From positions 1-31,353 of the IMG/VR virus record IMGVR_UViG_3300023242_000418: a stretch of 31,353 nucleotides of DNA; one strand, 5' to 3'. A program made the position numbers and the translations under genes. Below the pieces are notes generated by a model, which saw only the letters and a list, made by a program, of their open reading frames with translations, made no database searches and was not told the origin of the DNA. Of this stretch, positions 14,460 through 22,556 are shown in pieces; the stretch's first letter is position 1, and each line of letters begins with the position of its first letter. The DNA comes from a virus.

Positions 14460-17198
14460 TTATGTGCAACTTCCTTCATAACTTAATGTTCCATCTCCAT
14501 CGGTAATACTTATTGATCCATCTTGTGCGCAAACTAAAAGGCCAAGTTGACTACCACCAGTTGTTATTTCTCTTGAAATTCCATCACAGTCTATATAAGT
14601 AAATGTAATGCCCCGATTTTGTGTTGTGCTAGTTACTCTGATATTAAAACATTGTACAACTACTGGGCAATCTCTAGTTTCGCTTAATTCGCCACAAGCT
14701 GCACCGTTTCCGCTTTGAGGGGTTATAACAGTTCTTGTACGTGTTTGGGTACTCTGACCATCGCAGCTTGAATAAGCTGACCACTCCGATAAAACGCAAT
14801 CTTGATTAGGTATGCAATCTCTATATTTTATTAACGCTTGGCAAGTTCCACCATTACTCGCTGGAGTTATAACTGTTCTTGTAGCATTTTGTTCGTTATT
14901 TGAACAAGTAGACCACTCACTCCATTCCGAAAGCACGCAATCAACAGGAGGGCAGTTTCTTGTTTCACTTAGTGCGCCACAAGCTGCACCTCCATCACTA
15001 GGCTGGGTTATTACTGTTCTAGTTCTGGTTTGTGTACTCTGACCATCACAAGTCGAATATTCGCTCCATTCGGATAGTACACAATCAACAGGGTTTAAAC
15101 AAGCTTCGGTTTCGCTTAATACGCCACAAGCTAAACCGCCACCGCTTGCTGGCGTGATAACAGTACGAGTTCTTGTTGTTTCGTTATTTACGCATTCTGA
15201 ATATGCGCTCCATTCCGATAGTACACAATTTACCACTTCGGGTGGTGCTTCATTTACTGGCAGTTTACGTAAATCTTGTATAATTTCAAAATTAGTTTCA
15301 AAGGTTTGTAAATCGGTTGTGTATTGGTTTATAATATACCTTTTTTCTCTTATAATTATACGGTCGTTTAGTTCTAAATTTACAATTTCTAAAAAAGGCA
15401 GTCGCATTTTTATCTTAATCATACGGCTTTTAATGTCGTATAAATTTTTCAAATAGTCTAAGTAGTAATTTCTAAATAAAGTATTATTAATGGGCTGTAA
15501 AAGGTATGAGCTAAGTTGAACGCCAAAGTTAAGGGTGTGGTTTTCACTCAAATAACTTACATCTTGACCGAAAACATTGTAAGCAGTAATTTCAGAAGTA
15601 GTAACTCCATTGTTAAAATAAAAACTTGTTGCTTTATTTTCGTACTTGTATAAAATTACAGGCTTAGGAATGTAGGGTTTTAAATCCTTGTTAACAGCAA
15701 AAGCTACTTGTAAATCCGTATTGGTAAATTTTGTAAATACTAGGCTTTCAAATGGCAACTTTATATTATAATCGCCACCGTCATTGCCTAACTCAAAAGT
15801 TAAATTACCATGCTCAAGCTGGTTGGCCTCAAAGTATTGAAAGTTTAAAATACTGTTACTTTCTTGATATTCAAAATTTATATTATTGTAATTTTTTACC
15901 TTATCAACTTCAAATGTAGGCTCGGCATATTCCGTAAAGTCTTTTATTTCCCCATCTAAATACCACTCCTCTATTTGTTGCAATTCAAAGTTAATGCCAT
16001 CCTTACTTATTGCAGTAAGATTAAAAGCCTTTAATATGCCACTAAAATAATCACTTACTTTAATGTCTGGTGCTAGAGATGCTATACCTAAATCAATAGC
16101 TATTGTAGCACTTCCTAAAATTGTCATCTCAAAAGTAGTAGTCGGTAGTGATGGATCAACTTCTGTATATGATGTATAAACTTCTATGTCGTATGTTACC
16201 GCCGCATCGGTTTGTATTTCTACATAATACTCGCCTAGTTCTTGCGCAGGTAAAGCTATCTCTGTGGATGTACCCTCGCCAACAAATGACAAAAATTCAA
16301 CATCATTTTGATATACTTTTATAACGTAATTTGTAGACGAATTAAAACTAATCATTACACTATGCAAATGGTCTATAAAATTATCGCTTTCAAAATAATT
16401 ATAAACCCACTTATTTTGGGCAGCATCTAAAATTAACAATCCACCACTTCCTGTAATAGTTTCTAAGTTTCCTTTTTGTAATATAGAAAAGGCTTTTATA
16501 ACATCGGTATTTTTTAGCCATAAATAAGCCTGTGTAAATCTTGACTGACTTAAAAAACTACCTGTAAAATTAACGCCATACTTAGCTTCTATGGCATCAA
16601 ATATTCTAGGAGCTTTTATGGCAGGAAATAACTCTTTGTAATCAATAGCTCCACCCGATACGCTTATATCTTCAATACCACCGCCATAATTCCACAAACG
16701 CAAAGAACTGATTAATGGAAACAAAACATCTAAGTCGTTTGTGGTTTGTATTCTAGTCTTTACATCTTCGCCACTATAAGCAAAAGTATAAGCGTTTAGC
16801 TCATCAATATCAATTAACTTATCTTCGCCAAATAAATCAGTCAAACTTTTTAGAACTCCAAAGAATGTAATTTTATAACTTTCTGGCTTTCCATTTTTTA
16901 CGCTTGCACCTTCCAATCTCCACCTACCAGTTTTAAAAATAGCGGTGTCGATTTCTATGTAGCCGTTTAAGTTTAACCTTTGGTCAAATCCATTGTTTAG
17001 TGTATTTTCATACCAATGTCTAAAAATCTTATTATTGTTATCGCTTGCTGGTACGGTAAAGCTTTGAGAATAATCGGTAAAGACTTTTGAAATATCATTT
17101 ACATTTTGAATGGAAGATGTAACGCTTATTTTCTCATCTTCAAAAGTTTCAATTCTAAAGGTGTTATTTCCGTTCGTTATGTAAAGCGATGCTATCAT
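14460..17198 (-). CDS. Large tail-tip protein with thrombospondin-1-like repeats
   Basis: This 912-aa protein has an N-terminal part (1-250) of a kind I recall from Bacteroidota phage tail tips: DYSQSFTVPASDNNNKIF (42-59), YKITFFGVLKSLTDLFG. Residues 250-650 are beta-rich, with IREKRYIINQYTTDLQTFE near 620-640. Residues about 657-848 carry four TSP1-like repeats of about 48 residues, each C-V-L-S-E-W-S-x-(Y/W)-S-x-C ... TRTVIT ... C ... C. A C-terminal domain (849-912) has CFNIRVTS..., a YIDCDG motif and CAQDGSISI. It follows a likely distal-tail protein directly and precedes the tape measure. It is probably a central tail tip or hub that touches the host surface. Confidence 0.72.
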   Translation of the reverse strand: MIASLYITNGNNTFRIETFEDEKISVTSSIQNVNDISKVFTDYSQSFTVPASDNNNKIFRHWYENTLNNGFDQRLNLNGYIEIDTAIFKTGRWRLEGASVKNGKPESYKITFFGVLKSLTDLFGEDKLIDIDELNAYTFAYSGEDVKTRIQTTNDLDVLFPLISSLRLWNYGGGIEDISVSGGAIDYKELFPAIKAPRIFDAIEAKYGVNFTGSFLSQSRFTQAYLWLKNTDVIKAFSILQKGNLETITGSGGLLILDAAQNKWVYNYFESDNFIDHLHSVMISFNSSTNYVIKVYQNDVEFLSFVGEGTSTEIALPAQELGEYYVEIQTDAAVTYDIEVYTSYTEVDPSLPTTTFEMTILGSATIAIDLGIASLAPDIKVSDYFSGILKAFNLTAISKDGINFELQQIEEWYLDGEIKDFTEYAEPTFEVDKVKNYNNINFEYQESNSILNFQYFEANQLEHGNLTFELGNDGGDYNIKLPFESLVFTKFTNTDLQVAFAVNKDLKPYIPKPVILYKYENKATSFYFNNGVTTSEITAYNVFGQDVSYLSENHTLNFGVQLSSYLLQPINNTLFRNYYLDYLKNLYDIKSRMIKIKMRLPFLEIVNLELNDRIIIREKRYIINQYTTDLQTFETNFEIIQDLRKLPVNEAPPEVVNCVLSEWSAYSECVNNETTRTRTVITPASGGGLACGVLSETEACLNPVDCVLSEWSEYSTCDGQSTQTRTRTVITQPSDGGAACGALSETRNCPPVDCVLSEWSEWSTCSNNEQNATRTVITPASNGGTCQALIKYRDCIPNQDCVLSEWSAYSSCDGQSTQTRTRTVITPQSGNGAACGELSETRDCPVVVQCFNIRVTSTTQNRGITFTYIDCDGISREITTGGSQLGLLVCAQDGSISITDGDGTLSYEGSCT
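14655..15230 (-). repeat. Four TSP1-like repeat units (Cys/Trp-rich)
   Basis: Each unit of about 144 bp encodes (D/N)CVLSEWSxxSxC ... TRTRTVITPxSxGG ... C ... L(S)ETRxC. Units two and four are the most alike; unit three lacks one RT pair and has a different end. Spacing and the WSxWS core fit thrombospondin type 1 modules, though with four cysteines per unit and not six. Confidence 0.8.
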
Positions 17199-18182
17199 TT
17201 ATATTTTATCGTTTATAAGTCCAAAATTATAACTGAAATCAATTTCGTAATTAATATTGTTATCTTTTAGTCTAGTCTTATAATCTAAAGTTTTTGTTCT
17301 TAAAAGAACTGGTATTCTGTCTAAAAAAATAACGTTTGATGTTAGCATATTTTGTAATAACTCCGAGTAATTTTCAGCTACAAAGCCTGTATTCATTTTG
17401 ATACTTTTAGTAGCTTGAAAATTATAAGTTTGTGCCTGACCTATTAACGGGTTATAATTAACGTCCGCTTGCATACTATTAAACTCTTTACTTTCCACGC
17501 TTAGACTTTCGCTTTTAGCCTTGTAGAAGATAATTGTTTCCCATCCCCCGAAACGGTTTATGTATTGGCATTTTACAGGGGTGTAGATATTAAAACATTC
17601 CAGTAATGCACTTGTTGTTATAATTATAACTCCGTCTGCTTTTAAAGTGTTTAAACCATTTTGCAAGGGCAGTTTGTATAAATTGCCAGTTGAGTAAAAA
17701 GTAGGTAAGGCATTCCATTGCATTTCTCTTTCGCTCGCATCTACCCAAACATTTACATACTGGTTATGATTGTATTTCACAATAGGATTAAACAAGGGTA
17801 TATCCGTTGCTGTATTGCTTTGATTATAGCCATTCATGTAGTTTGTATACCCATTTAAACATACAAAAGTTTCGGTACTTATAACGGTAATATCATCGTA
17901 TAAAACTTCTATTTTGCAAAACGACCACATCTCGGCATCGTCAACAATTACGGTCTCAACATTAGGTGCTATTGGATTAATATATTCCTTTGCATAGTTA
18001 GAAATGTTAAAGCTAAGGTTTCTATTATTTACACTAGGCACGAATTTTTCAAGTATGTAAGTCGGTAAGGTGGGCTCGGTATCTAGTTTATTCCAAATGT
18101 ATAATTTAACAACCGCCTTTGCCTTATCGCTCGGTACGTTTGTTTCAATAAAATATGGACTTCTTATAAATATTTTTTTCAT
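17199..18182 (-). CDS. Probable distal tail / tail-tip adaptor protein
   Basis: This 327-aa protein begins MKKIFIRSPYFIETNVPS, a start I recall from Bacteroidota siphophage tail proteins, and continues with VVKLYIWNKLDTEPTLPTY and LSFNISNYAKEYINP (55-69). It is rich in beta strands and aromatic residues throughout (VWVDASEREMQWNALP). It overlaps its upstream neighbour by 4 bp, and the 912-aa tip protein starts at the base after its stop. The location between the gp10-like gene and the tip suggests a distal tail protein. No catalytic motif is seen. Confidence 0.55.
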   Translation of the reverse strand: MKKIFIRSPYFIETNVPSDKAKAVVKLYIWNKLDTEPTLPTYILEKFVPSVNNRNLSFNISNYAKEYINPIAPNVETVIVDDAEMWSFCKIEVLYDDITVISTETFVCLNGYTNYMNGYNQSNTATDIPLFNPIVKYNHNQYVNVWVDASEREMQWNALPTFYSTGNLYKLPLQNGLNTLKADGVIIITTSALLECFNIYTPVKCQYINRFGGWETIIFYKAKSESLSVESKEFNSMQADVNYNPLIGQAQTYNFQATKSIKMNTGFVAENYSELLQNMLTSNVIFLDRIPVLLRTKTLDYKTRLKDNNINYEIDFSYNFGLINDKI

Positions 18183-18697
18183 TGCTTTAAACTTGATTTT
18201 AATAACTTGTCGACTTCTAAACCATAAGCCTTTATTAATTGATCTGGTAAAGTCTTAAACGCTTCTTCAAAAGGCTTGCTAAAAAATTCACTCGGTGCAA
18301 TTCCTTTGTTCCAGATGCTTCTACTTATTAAAAATGCGGTGCTTTCAAATGATAAAAATCTGCCATTTACCCTATCCCTAAATTGAAACCTCCTGTCTTT
18401 TACCCATTGCCTAATAGCTGCACCCAATCCAATACCACCACTACCAGAACCTGTGCCAAATCTATAAGGACTGTTTGGGGCTTTTGTTGAGCTTGTTTTA
18501 CCTCTTACTCCTTTGTCTTGAAACATTCCGTAATCTTCCATCGAAAAGTAAATCCCGATACTATTTGGCATAACAAAAGTTTCGCCTTTTATACTATCGC
18601 TTAATTTACCTTTTACATTTTTATCTTTACGGCTAAGGTTTTGTTTAGCTTCGGTTACCACATATTTGCTAAACTTTTCTAGGCTTTCTTTTAGCAT
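18179..18697 (-). CDS. HK97 gp10-like head-tail joining / tail completion protein
   Basis: This 172-aa basic protein has an N-terminal helix (LKESLEKFSKYVVTEAKQNL), then a hallmark of the gp10 family, YGMFQDKGVRGK (52-63), and a glycine-rich loop (82-92). The C-terminal FFSKPFEEAFKTLPDQL gives the second helix. Members link the connector to the tail. It overlaps the next gene by 4 bp and the preceding terminator-like gene by 7 bp. Unlike the common order, it is separated from portal and connector by more than 10 kb. Confidence 0.7.
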   Translation of the reverse strand: MLKESLEKFSKYVVTEAKQNLSRKDKNVKGKLSDSIKGETFVMPNSIGIYFSMEDYGMFQDKGVRGKTSSTKAPNSPYRFGTGSGSGGIGLGAAIRQWVKDRRFQFRDRVNGRFLSFESTAFLISRSIWNKGIAPSEFFSKPFEEAFKTLPDQLIKAYGLEVDKLLKSSLKQ

Positions 18698-19134
18698 GAC
18701 TTGTTATTAAAAGCCAAAGTTATTAAAACCGAAAACCCATCTAAGCCATTAGCAAAAGCCTTATCAATTTGAAACGCTCCTGATGCGTTTAGATACTCTA
18801 TGTTATTTTCGTTTTGTAAACGCTCTATTTTTGCTATTAATTCCCTTAAAACATCATAAGTAAGCGTCCAGTTATCCCAACGATTATCATTGCCTTTAAA
18901 CTTACTGGTTATTTGCTTTTTGTTTACGTCTCGAATATCTAAAACGGTAACCTCGTATGTTATTTGATTGGTGTTAAAATCGTTTGCGCTTACCCTTATG
19001 TTTGCCATTGGGTAAAGGTCTTTTTTATTAAAGTCTATTTCATCTTCATTGGCTGAAAATAAAGTTTTGATACGCTCGTCATCGTTTAGATGTCCAGCTA
19101 TTAAATTAAGTCCTTCAAATATTGCGTTTCGCAT
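18691..19134 (-). CDS. Tail terminator-like protein
   Basis: This 147-aa protein has size and features usual for a tail terminator: an N-terminal helix (FEGLNLIAGHL), a YPMANIRVSANDF segment (42-54), a strand TYEVTVLDIRDVN, then a helix VLRELIAKIERLQ and a C-terminal strand GFSVLITLAFN. Position between the chaperone and the gp10-like gene supports this. Its first codons overlap the end of the frameshifted chaperone frame (19115-19134), which is typical of linked tail genes. The assignment rests on context and predicted secondary structure and is not motif-based. Confidence 0.55.
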   Translation of the reverse strand: MRNAIFEGLNLIAGHLNDDERIKTLFSANEDEIDFNKKDLYPMANIRVSANDFNTNQITYEVTVLDIRDVNKKQITSKFKGNDNRWDNWTLTYDVLRELIAKIERLQNENNIEYLNASGAFQIDKAFANGLDGFSVLITLAFNNKSC

Positions 19135-19369
19135 TGTTTATTTGTAATTTTTCTTCTTCGTTTTTGTCGTGTAAAAAAAGCAAATGCGTAAATACTTCAT
19201 TGATATTTAACTTCAATACTTTTTTAAATTTTAGCCTATCATTACCAGCGATTGCGTTAATTGATACATACCACCCCCACTCTTGTCCAAAGCTTGACGC
19301 TCCAAATCCGTTAGATTTTTGTTGATATAGTCTGGCATAGCGTTCAGTAACTCGTTCAATAAATTGTAA
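19115..19369 (-). CDS. -1 frame extension of the tail assembly chaperone (G/T-like)
   Basis: If ribosomes slip back one base on the T7 run at 19375-19369, translation continues in the -1 frame for 84 codons to TGA 19117-19115, giving a 242-aa fusion. The frame starts LQFIERVTERYARLY, includes FGQEWGWYVSINAIAGNDRL and continues KFKKVLKLNINEVFTHLLFL. This has strong protein character (WGWY, hydrophobic periodicity) and no start codon of its own that would make it independent. It overlaps the 3' part of the 203-aa frame and fills the 96-bp gap up to the next gene. In siphophages, G/GT chaperones before the tape measure are made in this way. Confidence 0.72.
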   Translation of the reverse strand, partial: LQFIERVTERYARLYQQKSNGFGASSFGQEWGWYVSINAIAGNDRLKFKKVLKLNINEVFTHLLFLHDKNEEEKLQINNAKRNI

Positions 19370-19842
19370 AAAAAAACAGTTGCACCAATATAAGCAGATG
19401 TCGGGGCGTTTTTCATTACCTCTGCATACTTATCTGTCCCGCTGTATTTTTCTATTGAATAAAGGTCTTTGTGTTGCTTTTTAATTGGACGGTACATAAC
19501 TGCCATAGCCTTAAAAATATCTTCTTTAAGGTAGTTTTCTATGTCTATAAACTCGCCACTTGTAACCGTTTCTAAATTAGGAATAAATCCAAATTTAATA
19601 CCGTCAATAGTAAAGTGTTCTATGGTATTGACTTCCTTAAACATCAAATCAATCGACTCATAAATCCTGTCAATGTCATTAACTGCGATTGTAGATACTA
19701 TCTCGAATGATAGGTTGCAAATTATAGAAATTACTTTTAGTTTAGTCAAGGTTTCACTTTCTGAAATCTCGTAAACCTCTTGTACTTCTGCCCATTTATG
19801 TAGTGGAATATCTTGTAATGATGTTGGTATAGTAACTCTCAT
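19231..19842 (-). CDS. Tail assembly chaperone, unshifted form (G-like)
   Basis: This 203-aa protein starts MRVTIPTSLQDIPLHKWAEV, a form typical of a tail chaperone-like family in Bacteroidota phages. A short core follows (YESIDLMFKEV; FIPNLETVTSGEFIDIENYL at 86-105). V156-F158 are encoded by the slippery run. From that point the zero frame (YNLLNELLNAMPDYINKNLT...) stops at 19231, while the -1 frame continues to 19115. The unshifted protein would be the major product. It follows TerL by 28 bp and precedes the tail genes. The role is to guide tape measure and tube assembly. Confidence 0.65.
   Translation of the reverse strand: MRVTIPTSLQDIPLHKWAEVQEVYEISESETLTKLKVISIICNLSFEIVSTIAVNDIDRIYESIDLMFKEVNTIEHFTIDGIKFGFIPNLETVTSGEFIDIENYLKEDIFKAMAVMYRPIKKQHKDLYSIEKYSGTDKYAEVMKNAPTSAYIGATVFFYNLLNELLNAMPDYINKNLTDLERQALDKSGGGMYQLTQSLVMIG
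19369..19375 (-). promoter_or_regulatory. -1 ribosomal frameshift slippery site (T TTT TTT)
   Basis: The minus strand has nine consecutive Ts (19376-19368). In the zero frame they read gtT TTT TTT Tac, an exact X XXY YYZ heptamer. Both tRNA-Phe can re-pair in the -1 frame. The next -1 codon is TTA (19369-19367). Confidence 0.7.
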
Positions 19843-19870
19843 AACTATACAACGAAAAAAGTATTAAATT

Positions 19871-21025
19871 TTACCCGAATGTAAGATTTATGTTTTTACC
19901 AACGGTTTCCATTTCGTGGTAACGGAGAGCATCTATGGCGTGGTTAAAATCGTCAATAGGCTTGTTTATTTTCGCTCCTGTTTTTTTATCAATATCCCAA
20001 CTGTATTTTCTTAGCTCGGATATTAAGTTAGTTGAACTTTTGGTAATTAAATATTCATTATTCTGCATCAATTGAATGCCATAGTTAACAGAACCAGCGC
20101 CTTTTTTTACGCCATAAGCTCTGATACCTAATCTAGTTAGTTCCACTATGCTTTTAGGCTCGGCACTATCACAATATACAGGAAGCTTTGTAAGAATCCT
20201 TTTTGCAATCTGGCTATTTGTCAATTCCTTTTCGTAACATATTTCGTTTACAATTCTTTGGTTATTAAATTTATAAACTTCAACTATTGATGTCGGGTCA
20301 TTTGTATAGCCAAAATCTAAGCCATAACCTATTAACCTTGCATCTTTTGGAATAGCATCTATGGTTTTATAGTTGTTAAAAATAACTCCCTCTAAGCTAC
20401 CAATTAACCCTAAGCCGTAAACATTCCACCAGTTAGCCCAATATGCCGAAGTTTCCGCTTTTACTTTTGCCTTTTCAATTTCTTTGACTATTGCTGGGTC
20501 TAAGGCTTCATTGTCTTTGTATGTTAAAATTATAAAGTCGCTGTCTTTTTCGTCTTTTAATTCCGTATGTACCCAAAATTCGTTTGTCGGGTTGTAGTCT
20601 AGGTAGATAAATTTCTTTGTCCTTATGGATAGTTGCTGGTAACTTTCAAAATTGACGTTGTTACATTCGTTAATAAATAGAACATCACGCCTTGCACCTC
20701 TAAGCTTGTCGGGTTGGTCTGCAGAAAAGAACTCAATATAAGAACCGTTGCTAAATTTGTAGGTTAAATTTGAGCGGTTAAAACTAGCTTCTTTAAAATT
20801 GTCCGTCCATTTCATTATTTTAAGAAAGTCTTTCATTGCCCCACGTTTAAGATGTGGGATGCTTTCTGATACTACCGATATTTCGCTACTTGGTATTTGA
20901 ATTGCATATTGAATTAAAAGCGGAAGGATTGTAAAAGTTTTCGAACTTGAAGTTCCACCTTGTACAATCCTTACACGTTTTTTTAGTTTAGCTATTTTAG
21001 TCTGCGCTGTCGTTGCTTTTAACAT
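19871..21025 (-). CDS. terL: Terminase large subunit
   Basis: This 384-aa protein has both enzyme halves. The ATPase has Walker A GGTSSSKT (23-30), Walker B DVLFINE with E120, and a coupling motif YLDYNPTNE (141-149). The RuvC/RNase H-like nuclease has D237 in YGLDFGYTNDP, D286 in VYCDSAEP and D365 in FNHAIDALRYH. It matches the phage terminase large subunit (PBSX/T4-like terminase_3) class and would drive DNA packaging and cut concatemers. Its start overlaps the end of TerS by 29 bp. All catalytic residues are present, so it appears functional. Confidence 0.93.
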   Translation of the reverse strand: MLKATTAQTKIAKLKKRVRIVQGGTSSSKTFTILPLLIQYAIQIPSSEISVVSESIPHLKRGAMKDFLKIMKWTDNFKEASFNRSNLTYKFSNGSYIEFFSADQPDKLRGARRDVLFINECNNVNFESYQQLSIRTKKFIYLDYNPTNEFWVHTELKDEKDSDFIILTYKDNEALDPAIVKEIEKAKVKAETSAYWANWWNVYGLGLIGSLEGVIFNNYKTIDAIPKDARLIGYGLDFGYTNDPTSIVEVYKFNNQRIVNEICYEKELTNSQIAKRILTKLPVYCDSAEPKSIVELTRLGIRAYGVKKGAGSVNYGIQLMQNNEYLITKSSTNLISELRKYSWDIDKKTGAKINKPIDDFNHAIDALRYHEMETVGKNINLTFG

Positions 21026-21395
21026 CTAAATCAATTTGTTTAAATATTGGCTTTTCGCTTATTTCTATTTTTGTAGCTTCATTTAATCCTAGTAGTTTAT
21101 TTCTACTTTCGATAATAGTTCTGCACTCTCTAAAGTCCTCAATACTATAATTTTTAATATACAAATCTTCTAATTGCGCTAAGTGATTAGATAGTATGGT
21201 TTTTTTATAATCTTCACCATAAGTATTTCTAATTTGTTCTTTAGCTTTTAAAATATATGTATCTAATTGCCTACTGCTAATTTTCCATTCTTTCGAAGCG
21301 TGTCGAACCATATAGGTATAGTTAAAACCCTCGCAAATAAACTGATAAATTTTTGCAACTCTAATTTCTATTTCGGCATCAGTAGATTTTTTCAT
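20997..21395 (-). CDS. terS: Terminase small subunit
   Basis: This 132-aa protein precedes and overlaps TerL. The N-terminal ~60 residues look like a helix-turn-helix with a tripartite repeat: AKIYQFICEGFNYTYMVRHA, then KISSRQLDTYILKAKEQI. A helical oligomerisation region (LAQLEDLYIKNYSIEDFREC) and a C-terminal tail (ISEKPIFKQIDL) that can bind TerL follow. It would recognise the packaging site. The assignment relies on gene order and the plan of the protein. The sequence is too diverged to name a family. Confidence 0.72.
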   Translation of the reverse strand: MKKSTDAEIEIRVAKIYQFICEGFNYTYMVRHASKEWKISSRQLDTYILKAKEQIRNTYGEDYKKTILSNHLAQLEDLYIKNYSIEDFRECRTIIESRNKLLGLNEATKIEISEKPIFKQIDLDVKSNDSAD

Positions 21396-21421
21396 TGGTA
21401 ATTAAGAACAATTAAACAATT

Positions 21422-21556
21422 TTAAAATAACATTTTAGCAATCATTAAACAGATTAACAACAATTGAAACATTATAACATAGGTGTATTTATTAACTCGA
21501 CCTTTATGGTCTAGTGCATAACTTGGAGAAATAAAACGTAAAAATTTTTCTATCAT
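21422..21556 (-). CDS. 44-aa small membrane protein
   Basis: The ATG at 21556 overlaps the stop of the upstream gene as ATGA (21556-21553), and the frame runs 44 codons to TAA 21422. The N-terminal part is polar and basic (FLRFISPSYALDHKGRVNKY). Residues 25-43 (YVIMFQLLLICLMIAKMLF) form one clear membrane segment at the C-terminus. The 4-bp overlap, typical of translationally coupled phage genes, and the good transmembrane segment favour a real gene. The function is unknown. A membrane-acting inhibitor or superinfection protein is possible but speculative. Confidence 0.6.
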   Translation of the reverse strand: MIEKFLRFISPSYALDHKGRVNKYTYVIMFQLLLICLMIAKMLF

Positions 21557-21870
21557 AATAAGGATTTTAATTTGTTCATGTAATTATTTTGGTAGGTGCT
21601 ATTGCAAGTCTTACAAGCTCCAGTCTTAATATTGTAAACCCTTAGCCATATCTGCTCGCATCTTTGCATTTCTGCTACTCTTTCGCTTTTTATAGGCAAA
21701 CCTTTGTACCAAATAAAAACGTTCGTTAGATAGGCTCTTTCTTCATCTGTTAACTTTTGAGTAAAAGGAAACATATTATTTAATTTTTCCTGTCTTTGTT
21801 TGCATGGCTCGCATTTAGGAATCCCTAAAGCATCTGTTACCTTTGCCACCACGTCCCCTAATCCTTCCAT
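21553..21870 (-). CDS. Conserved small cysteine-pair protein, unknown role
   Basis: This 105-aa protein begins MEGLGDVVAKVTDALGIPKC, a type of start I recall in small Bacteroidota phage proteins. It carries two Cys pairs, CEPC (20-23) and CKTC (86-89), that could bind a metal. The middle has LTDEERAYLTNVFIWYKGLP. It overlaps the sigma-like gene by 13 bp and the small membrane gene by 4 bp, so it belongs to the pre-packaging operon. No known function can be given from sequence. Confidence 0.6.
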   Translation of the reverse strand: MEGLGDVVAKVTDALGIPKCEPCKQRQEKLNNMFPFTQKLTDEERAYLTNVFIWYKGLPIKSERVAEMQRCEQIWLRVYNIKTGACKTCNSTYQNNYMNKLKSLL

Positions 21871-22319
21871 AGTTTTTTTTTAATTTTATTTAAAGTTGTG
21901 TATAAGGTTCTATAAGAAATTGTTGTCATTTTAGAAAGCTTTAGTAAAGAATGAGCATCAGTTTTATTAACTATTTTCTTTTCCTTATTTTCTACTATCC
22001 TACCAAAATGAGCGTTTATCAATTCCTTTTCAAATGCGTTTAGTATTGAAGTATCAACTTCTAAAAATGTACATTCAGAATCCACGTCCTCAAAAATAGA
22101 AAAGTCATCTATTGGTATTTCTTTATTTTTTCTTACACCATCAATAAAGATAGATCGCATTGTTAAGTAGATGTAGCCTTTGTCAATGTCTTTAAACTCT
22201 TTTTTTGACTCGTAAAGTTTTAGGTATGTTTCTTGCAAAATATCCTCATGGTTTTTAAAGTCCAAAGACTTAGCCATTTTTATAAGTTCTGGTTGTATTT
22301 TAGCAAGCTCTTCCAGCAT
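21858..22319 (-). CDS. Sigma-70 family-like RNA polymerase sigma factor
   Basis: This 153-aa protein has a region-2-like part with EDILQETYLKLYE (25-37) and KGYIYLTMRSIFIDGVRKN (about 47-65), which fits core binding and -10 melting in ECF-like sigma factors. A C-terminal helix-turn-helix like region 4 (KMTTISYRTLYTTLNKIKKKL, read in pieces, about 129-150) follows. It is smaller than host ECF factors and has a long poorly conserved linker. It directly precedes the small proteins and terminase, so it may redirect host polymerase to late genes. The fold is likely; the target promoters are unknown. Confidence 0.7.
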   Translation of the reverse strand: MLEELAKIQPELIKMAKSLDFKNHEDILQETYLKLYESKKEFKDIDKGYIYLTMRSIFIDGVRKNKEIPIDDFSIFEDVDSECTFLEVDTSILNAFEKELINAHFGRIVENKEKKIVNKTDAHSLLKLSKMTTISYRTLYTTLNKIKKKLWKD

Positions 22320-22523
22320 TTACTTTTTTCTACGACCTCTTTTTTTTAGTTGAATTGGCTCTTGGGGTTGCGAAACTTCATTCGCTTGTACAATTTCTAA
22401 ACCATGCACCAGGATATTGTTAATCCTTTCAATTTCGTCTTTTGTATTCTCAAAAATTTGCCCTACTTGATAATGTATTTTTGTTTGAGAATGCACGAAA
22501 GACTTTTTTACAATCGCTTCCAT
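22320..22523 (-). CDS. Small basic-tailed protein, unknown
   Basis: This 67-aa protein contains a short beta-like N-terminal half (VKKSFVHSQTKIHYQVGQIF) and an acidic middle. It ends with a strongly basic tail (LKKRGRRKK) that may contact nucleic acid. Its stop abuts the sigma-like gene start (22320/22319), so the two are co-translated. The name and function are unknown to me. A regulator working with the sigma factor is a possibility suggested by position only. Confidence 0.5.
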   Translation of the reverse strand: MEAIVKKSFVHSQTKIHYQVGQIFENTKDEIERINNILVHGLEIVQANEVSQPQEPIQLKKRGRRKK

Positions 22524-22556
22524 TTTATAAAATTTCTATAAAAGTAAATTAAATAT

